From Zygnema cylindricum (taxonomy: Eukaryota; Streptophyta; Zygnematophyceae; Zygnematales; Zygnemataceae), in NCBI GenBank assembly GCA_037447655.1, contig JBBHKE010002124.1, positions 1 to 50,159 on the forward strand: DNA of 50,159 nucleotides, written 5' to 3'. Positions 44,251 to 50,159 of the stretch are shown here, in pieces. The stretch's first letter is position 1. Each line of letters opens with the position of its first letter. The notes under the pieces are model-generated. The model made no database searches. It was given only the letters and a program-made list of their open reading frames with translations, and was not told where the DNA came from. A program made the translations under genes and the position numbers.

Positions 44251-44845
44251 CGATCGCGACCCGAAGAGGAACAACTACTAAAAGTTTGAATAAAAGACCG
44301 ATTAGAACCGGTACTACTCTCACCTGCAATTATCCACAAATGCCACAAAAAAAACGGACACATACACCACAATCACCACAATTAGTGTGGATTATTTATA
44401 AAAAAAAAAAGGCTAAAGCGCAAACACTGAACAACGCAATCAATGTAGGGAGTGTGGATTCATTTTTTTTTACACAAAAACTTAAAATAGAAGTACTTGA
44501 TGATTGAAATCACCAGAATTAAGATGGGATGTTTTTTCTTCTTTTCTTCTTAACCCAAAAAGGCCCAAAGATCGAAGCAGTAAAAGTGATGAGTGATTGC
44601 TTTTTTTTACTCCAGTGTAGAAAAAACTCAAAGAAAACTTGAAAAACCAATGATATTTTCACATCAGGTCTATGATTCAGAAAACTAACTCATGACGATT
44701 GAAGTTCACTTTCATTACACTAACAATTAAAAACCAAAAAGAAAGGCGACAACAGAAAATAAAAATAACACTTTCTTAACAACCACCCCTTCCCTTTTTC
44801 CTTTTTCCTTTTTTGTGAAAATAGCTCCTCCATTTTCCAACTCAC

Positions 44846-45009
44846 CCATAGTGCTAAGAAAGCTGTACTTCTAAGTACAATTCCAGTCCATTTGAGGACA
44901 TCAAAAAATAAAACTCTCGCGCTGTGAATTTGAAGATAACTCGGAACATATTTTAATCCGGCCACCAATCCCCACAAAACATAACAACCGATACCAAAAG
45001 CATATATGT
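44846..45009 (-). CDS. SUD1/CER9 (DOA10/MARCH6-type) E3 ligase, membrane-region exon 3 of those seen
   Basis: 164 bp bounded by acceptor TTTTTCAG (45,010-45,017) and donor GTGAGT (44,840-44,845). Joined in phase to the exon at 46,510-46,661 (split Asp codon G|AC) it reads DIYAFGIGCYVLWGLVAGL, KYVPSYLQIHSARVLFFDVL and KWTGIVLRSTAFLALW, 55 residues. Order and pattern (DLYAF-type start, Arg-Val-Leu before a KW-type helix) match the late transmembrane region of plant SUD1, an ER-membrane RING-variant ubiquitin ligase acting in ER-associated degradation and sterol/wax regulation. At least two hydrophobic helices are present. Downstream exons are not found to the left, so they lie beyond long introns or are lost. 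The match is from family knowledge, not a search. Confidence 0.8.
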
Positions 45010-45505
45010 CTGAAAAATAACAAGGAAAAGGCCCCAAAAAAGAGTCAAAAAGAGTTAACAAATTGAGTTAAGAAAGAGCTAAAAAAGAGTTAAGATTTTT
45101 GTGCGGCGGAAGAAAGAAAAGAAAAAGAGAAAAAGATCTACGAAAGAGAAAGACTCCAAAAAAAGTTAGAAAAAACTGAATTAACTGTGCTAGAAAGAAC
45201 GAAAGGGACAACTGAACATCAACTTTGAAGACAAAAAAAGAAAATGGGAAGAGACACACAAAACACTACAGTTCCCACAGCGAAAAAAAAAAAGGACAAA
45301 AATATAATAGACAAACAACTGATTGCCCTTCCACAACCAATTTCCAACAAAAAACCCATAAAAAGACAAAAAACCCAGACAAAAAATGAGAACAAAAAAC
45401 AAACCAGAAACAATAACAACAATAATAGATAAAACTTGTGTTGTATACCATATCAAATTATCCTCGATGTATCCCGATGCAATACGAATCGTGTCTCGTA
45501 TCAAT

Positions 45506-45965
45506 TAGTGTTGTGTATCCGCAGCCTCTTACCAATAATCGATATGTACCTCTGTTTTGGCCTACCGATAATCAATGTAGTAGATCGATGTATCGGTAAG
45601 TAAATTATAGCAATATTTTCCCAACATATCAGTCCAATATGCTGATAAAAAACTATCGTGATAAATGACTTGGTTTCCATTGGCAGGACTTTTTTGCATC
45701 TAAGTACTGCGCAGTCCGTCCTATATTTCCGTACAAAGTACAGACTGGATAGTAATACATGGCATGACACAGCATATACTGTATGCGATATACATACAGT
45801 ACTAGTGTGTAGCAATAATATATACTTACATATATGTTGGGGATAACAAATTTATTCATTCGTAGCAATATGTCAGGCCCCTTTGCCGCTCGATTACCGA
45901 TATTTAACCGAAAATATCGGCAACCAGAATTATCGCGACAGGAAATTCACCGATACACAACACTA
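45506..45965. mobile_element. hAT-type MITE family TAGTGTTGTG, short copy (460 bp), in a SUD1-like intron
   Basis: Ends TAGTGTTGTGTATCC...CGATACACAACACTA with a perfect 8-bp target duplication GTATCAAT (45,498-45,505 and 45,966-45,973). Same family as 40,242-41,201. Lies between two SUD1-like exons. Confidence 0.93.
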
Positions 45966-46509
45966 GTATCAATGGCTGCTTAAATTTGTATCGCGATAGA
46001 TACCGTAATTATTTTCAGTCTGAAGCAGTGGACCTCACGGTAGGCTTGAGGAAATCGTATTGCACCCGACATTAAGGAGACGAAATATCAGTACTTTAGA
46101 GTTTACACCGGATTCCTAGAGCTAGATTCGTATCCGAACAACTGATAGGTGACATGATTCTGTCATATCATTTGTTTAAATATGGAGGACCATACAAGGG
46201 TTTTTAAGGGTTTTTTTTAAAAAGGGTTTTTTTTCTATCGATTTGTCGATTTTGGTTTTCAAGCCGATAATCAGATATCGAGCTGGATACAGAAAGGGGT
46301 ACTGTGTCGTCTATCCGGGGTACCCTATATTGAACATCCAGAAAATGTCCTCGAGAAACAACACTATAAAAAAAACAAACTACTGCTCTGCTTTTATAAA
46401 GAGAAACAGATGTCGAAAATAGGCAAAAACAAAAACAGCAATAGCAAATGGAAAAGAAAAAAAAAACAGAAATTGAACGGAAACGGAAACGGAAACAGAA
46501 AAAACTCAC

Positions 46510-46661
46510 CGTTGCATTGTGCCCCATAGGTGAAGGGAAGACGAGTGATGTGACCGAAAACCCATCTTCCGATACCGACGGGAACCAAAACAGTATTGCA
46601 AATGACAAGTGTCATCCAGGCCACCACCACTAACAGAACCAGCCGAGCCACAAATGTGTCC
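46510..46661 (-). CDS. SUD1/CER9-like E3 ligase, membrane-region exon 2 of those seen
   Basis: 152 bp between acceptor GGAACAG (ends 46,662) and donor GTGAGT (46,504-46,509). It encodes 50 full codons with one base split at each end: DTFVARLVLLVVVAWMTLVI, then CNTVLVPVGIGRWVFGHI and TRLPFTYGAQCN. This resembles the SUD1 helix and the following VPVSLGR-type and P-I/F-THG-I/A-KC-N motif. One strong transmembrane helix is visible. The exact 55- and 50-codon fits and matching phases across 1.5 kb of intron support the model strongly. Confidence 0.85.
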
Positions 46662-46820
46662 CTGTTCCAAAAAAATCCCAAATTGTTCCCAAATTATTCT
46701 TGAAATATTCTTCAAGTAGTCCCAAAATGTTCCTAAACTGTTCCCAAAATAATCCCAAAACCTTCCTAAACATTCCATAAATATTTCCCAAAATGTTCCA
46801 AAAAAAAGTTCATAAGCCAA
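46662..46820. repeat. Degenerate TTCCCAAAATR-type tandem repeat in intron
   Basis: Seven or eight loose copies of a 15-20-bp TTCCYAAAMTRTTCC-like word directly upstream (on the gene strand) of the 46,510-46,661 exon. The remainder to 47,030 contains TAAGAGTTTTT repeats. Likely intron. Confidence 0.7.
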
Positions 46821-47225
46821 AAAATGGATACGGAAAATGAATGAGGAGACGATGAATAAGGTGAGGAGAATATAAAACTAAAGTTCAAAGGAATAAAGCT
46901 TTGTGGAGTGTGTACTTTAGAATTTTCAAGAGCTTTCTTAAGGCTTTTTACTGTTTTTAGAAGTTCTTAAGAGTTTTTAAGAGTTTTTAAGAGCACAGTA
47001 GAGTTTTCTGGAGTTTCTTAGGCTTACTCTTCTTGATCTCCTCCTTCTTCTTCCTCCCACGCTTGTCCAGATCCTTCCTCTGTACTTCCTCTCCCTCCTC
47101 TCTCCCCTCTATTTCATGCCTCACATTCTCAACCGCAGGAGTTATAGCTACTGGAAGAGGGGCAGGTGGAGGAGGTGGAGGGGGAGGGGGAGGAGGTGGA
47201 AGAGGGGCAACCTGAGAAGAAGGTT

Positions 47226-47386
47226 TCCTCCTACAAGGACATTCTGAAGTCTGTTCTCTCTTCCCTCTCCTCCTCCTCCACCCCCTCCATGATTATTATT
47301 ATTATCAGCTTGTGGGAGTAAGAATTCTGAGAGACCGAAAACTTTTCCCGCAATTGTGAACGAATGTCCGAAAACTCGTTTCAATG
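47226..47386 (-). CDS. SUD1/CER9-like E3 ligase, exon 1 of those seen (3' boundary uncertain)
   Basis: Starts after acceptor CTCTTTTAG (47,387-47,395) and reads LKRVFGHSFTIAGKVFGLSE, FLLPQADNNNN, a Gly-rich stretch, and GRENRLQNVLVGG. Plant SUD1 has the corresponding helix followed by a G-L-x-x-F-L-L-P-[RQ] motif, an acidic or Gly/Asn linker, and an R-Q/E-N-R-x-Q segment. Beyond 47,226 the frame is uncertain: one frame is a Leu-rich reading to a stop, another reads a long proline run (about 47,150-47,215) and a charged Lys/Glu segment to about 47,035 near a possible GTAAGC donor, but the phase does not join cleanly to the next exon. A small indel or a missed intron is possible. Confidence 0.72.
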
Positions 47387-47929
47387 CTAAAAGAGGACAG
47401 AAACATTTGATGGGAAACAGAACATAAACATGGAATGAGAGCATATCGGCAAGAATTTCCGTAAAAGAATCGGAAAATCTGCAAAAAAGCCATCAGTTTT
47501 CTTACGACATCAGTTTTTCTTAAGACCAGTTTTTTACTTAGACAGGTGTCGATTGACAAGGGAAAGGGAATGTAGCATTCGATTGAATAAAATTCAATTT
47601 GTATTTTATGATTATGCATCTGGATTGGCTTTATATTACGTTTTTGCTTTTGGGTGAGAAGGAGAGTAGTAAATGGAGACTCCATTCTCTACAGCCTGTG
47701 ATTTTGTTAAAAATAAAAATGTAATAAACTTAAATTCTTCCCCAACTGCCTCTAACCAAAACACGGAACAAAAATTTCACATTTTTTAAATTCAAAACTC
47801 GAGTTTTTAGAGAAATGTGCCACCCTGAATAAGGAGATACTAAAAAACCCTGAAAAGGTCAATATTATATAAAGCGATTAGATAGTGGAAAAAAAAATTC
47901 ATAAACAGTTGACAAAACACACCCAGAAA

Positions 47930-48090
47930 CACGAAAAATTTACAGAAACAAGCTGAGAAACAAAAAAGGCTCACAAAAACATGCCGGGAACCATAGAAAG
48001 CTTACAAAAACACACGAGAAACAGAAAAAATTTACAAAAATAAGCTAGTAACCTAAAACGTTTACCAGAAGTTCACAAAAAAACAGAAAA
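47930..48090. repeat. Degenerate tandem repeat of about 38-40 bp in A-rich sequence
   Basis: Repeated pattern AGAAACA-RAAAA-TTTACA(R)AAA-AAGCTRR-AA in four or five diverged copies. Probably intronic. Between here and 47,690 I see nothing else, and to about 48,330 only the weak possible small exon at about 48,249-48,281. Confidence 0.65.
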
Positions 48091-48522
48091 AAAAAAGAAA
48101 GCATCTAAGGTTGAGAAGAAACATGGATGGAGCCAATGGGAGAGCTGCTTGTAAACCAGCATAACAATGAGATTTGCCCCAACAAAACCCAAAAACTTCT
48201 TTAAAAAAATGTCAAAAGTTCCTCACCACTTAGTATTCAGGGTTACGAACCTCAGCCGTATGTTCCACAAATTGGAGCAACGCCTGCCGATCAAAAAGAA
48301 AACAGAAAACAAAGAAAAGATTGTGTAAAAAAAAATTAATGGAGAGAGAGAGAGAGAGAAAGACCAACTCTCTTTCTCTCTCACTCTTTCTTTTAGAAGT
48401 GATTATAGACTAAACCGTACAAATAGTGAACAATTGCTGTGCAAAAAACTTCAACTTCCATCCCTTCGAGGATTCAAAACCCAGATTTTGCACCGTACAA
48501 GAATAGGGGCACACCTATCTCA

Positions 48523-48616
48523 TCATCTAGTCTGTGGCCTGATTAAGGCGATGGACTAGATTTTGACTCCAGCCTTCACTGTCTGTACTCTTGAAACATC
48601 CTGTCGGAATCAGTCA
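48523..48616 (+). repeat. tRNA-Ser-like relic (possible SINE head)
   Basis: GTGGCCTGATTAAGGCG (48,534-48,550) and the following ATGGACTAGA closely resemble the D-arm and anticodon-stem sequence of plant tRNA-Ser. A weak B-box-like segment lies at about 48,588-48,603. The rest does not fold as a tRNA, so this is a relic or the 5' part of a SINE. A GA/TC microsatellite (48,340-48,395) lies to its left. Confidence 0.45.
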
Positions 48617-48691
48617 ACTCTTATCATTGGAGACATACTGCTGCTAAAGCTGTGACGTTATTTTTTATTTTATTGCAGCTTTAACACTCAC

Positions 48692-48917
48692 TCTAATTGT
48701 GACGTCACACAGGGAAGTCGGCCGTTCCGGATGGAGAGGGAGTACACTGTATCTCATTTTCAAAAAAAGCCTCCCGACATCCTCGGCTTGCATCGGAGCT
48801 CGAGACGGAGCGATTCCTTCCCCGCTTTCAAAAAAAAGAACAGGAGGATATTGCGCTGAAAACAGAATCGCCCGCAAATCGCCACCTTCCCGGAAAGGCG
48901 CAATTGCCAGCTGGCAC
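48692..48917 (-). CDS. Putative coding exon, family not recognised
   Basis: 226 bp on the minus strand with a good acceptor (TTTTTTCAACCTTTCTGCAG upstream) and donor GTGAGT (48,686-48,691). The open 75-codon reading has balanced composition and higher GC than its surroundings: CQLAIAPFREGGDLRAILFS, then AQYPPVLFFESGEGIAPSR and a segment ending PLHPERPTSLCDVTIR. It lies upstream of, and on the same strand as, the SUD1-like exons but does not match any SUD1 segment I know. It could be another gene or a lineage-specific exon. A phase-compatible 33-bp exon (about 48,249-48,281, after acceptor CGGCAG) might follow. A TGACGTCA palindrome (48,700-48,707) lies inside. Confidence 0.4.
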
Positions 48918-48929
48918 CTGCAGAAAGGT

Positions 48930-49310
48930 TGAAAAAACAAAAAAAAAGACGAAAAGGAAAGGACAAGTAAAAAGATAAGGAACGGAGAGGAGTGGAAAAG
49001 AGAAAGAAAAGTGAAAGGAAACGGCTGATAAAACAAAATGAAAGGAAAGAAAAAACGAAAGGACAGGAAAGGCGAGGCGAGGGAAGGCAAGGAAAGGAAA
49101 AAGGAAAGGGAGGAACGGAAAGAAGGAAAGGAAAGGAAGAAAGGGAAGGAAAAGAATGGAAAGGATGAGAGGAAAGGGAAGGAAAAGGAAAGAGAGAAAT
49201 GGAAAGGAAAAAAAAGGAAAAAGAGAAAGAAAAGGGCAAGAATATAAAAAAGAAAGGAAAAGAAGGGGGAGAGAGGGAGAGATGGAGAGAGGAGGGAGAA
49301 TTAGGAAAAA
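48930..49310 (+). repeat. Polypurine (AAAGGA/GGAAAG) tract
   Basis: About 380 bases that are almost entirely A and G on the plus strand. Lys/Glu/Arg-rich frames on one strand and Phe/Ser-rich frames on the other are compositional. Confidence 0.93.
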
Positions 49311-50159
49311 GATACCAGCTTTAGTTGCTGTACTGTCGCCCTATTCTGCGATTTCGTCCTTCAGGGAGGCCCTCCCCGCATACCTCCATAGTCGCCCATC
49401 CTTCCTTCACCTTCCCGCTACAATAAACCCTACAGATCCTCCTTCATCTAACTCCTTCGCCTCGCTGCTCCTTGGAACCCTAAAATGTTTCTTGCTTCGG
49501 CTTCGACATGGTGTAACCTACAAATCATAGATGTCCCGTGCACACAATAACCACGAAACGAACGCGCGAATACTACGCACGATACGCATTTAACGATGAA
49601 AAAAATGTTATTAAATGCGTACGAATTGGACAACTAGGCGACAAATCGATCACCGTTGGAGTTCGTTCCAATGAACTGAAAATGATCTGGTGTTGTGTCA
49701 GAGGTCGCAAAAGTCAAAATTTTGCATAACCGAAAGCTACCGTTTTTTTTTTTCAGAATCTGAGTAACCGACGCCCGACCGGGTCATGTCACGCTCCAAA
49801 ATTGTTAACCGTTAACCGACCGACTTTTACGAAAATAAAAGTTAACCGAAACTCGATTTTTCGCGACTAATCGTACCCGCCCATAACAGAAAAAACACAA
49901 AAAAAATCTTAAATTTTCACGACGCATGAATAAGCCAATAATTACGATTTGTCGCGTTCCCTAAGATTACCGAAATGAAGTGTCAGCACCGTGTCAAATT
50001 TGCGACGCTAATAATGATGTCACGTAATTCTAAGATACCAAAGAGTACAAAGTACAATAATGTTGGATTGTATGGACAGTACAAAATTTTCATTTTTTTT
50101 GTCTTTTGCTTGACCGACTACAACCAACATTTTTTTTTTCTGGTGAATCAACCGACCGC
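49311..50159. other. Repeat-rich tail, no gene seen
   Basis: Around 49,526 a TAGATGTCCCGTGC end resembles sequences at 35,447 and, inverted, 40,206. The last 400 bases contain repeated AACCGAC/CGACC words (GTTAACCGTTAACCGACCGAC near 49,805) and could be part of another transposon running out of the window. Confidence 0.5.

Noticed and set aside
45219-45504. Overlapping Phe/Leu/Val-rich minus-strand frames resembling membrane proteins
   Set aside because: They lie in A-rich (plus-strand) intron sequence between SUD1-like exons; hydrophobicity arises from T-rich codons.
48699-48932. Plus-strand 77-residue frame
   Set aside because: Overlaps a minus-strand open segment bounded by good splice sites; the plus frame has no supporting signals.

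Overview
The window looks like nuclear DNA of a streptophyte (land plant or, as a low-confidence guess, a charophyte alga with long introns). The evidence is nested Ty1/Copia retrotransposons primed by the plant-type initiator tRNA-Met, hAT-type MITEs, GT-AG introns, and exons that resemble the plant SUD1/CER9 (DOA10/MARCH6-type) ubiquitin ligase. There is no bacterial-style gene organisation. Everything below was read by eye; no search was run.

Layout. (1) 1-11,850 is a giant array of the hexamer TTCACR (R = A or G) with internal higher-order duplications. The long dipeptide-repeat reading frames there are artefacts. (2) 11,851-12,430 is AT-rich spacer with a tRNA-like patch. (3) 12,431-13,851 and 33,625-33,983 are the two halves of one polypyrimidine tract, split by a retrotransposon. 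(4) 13,852-33,624 is a three-element nest. The oldest element, Copia-B (minus strand, TSD CCTAT), carries a young Copia-A in its left LTR (minus strand, 14,132-20,111, TSD AAACA) and Copia-C in its reverse-transcriptase gene (plus strand, 21,535-29,172, TSD AACCC). Copia-C itself contains a diverged related LTR-like block. (5) 33,984-43,350 holds a small putative secreted-protein gene and an imperfect tandem segmental duplication broken by a 10-N assembly gap and decorated with MITEs. (6) 43,350-50,159 is dominated by introns of a minus-strand gene whose three recognisable exons resemble the C-terminal membrane part of SUD1/DOA10, plus one further unassigned exon candidate and a polypurine tract.

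Most interesting signals. Copia-A and the older Copia-B both carry an in-frame UAG at the same position between integrase and reverse transcriptase, in the context UAG-CAA-UYA. That matches the UAG-CAR-YYA context of tobamovirus-type stop-codon readthrough and suggests translational control of RT-RNase H separately from Gag-PR-INT. Copia-C has no conventional 3'-end primer site. A 15-base match to the anticodon arm of initiator tRNA-Met abuts its 5' LTR, implying half-tRNA priming, and its gag frame starts inside the LTR and runs through that site. The Copia-C LTRs also carry antisense tRNA-like modules, tandemly duplicated in one LTR.
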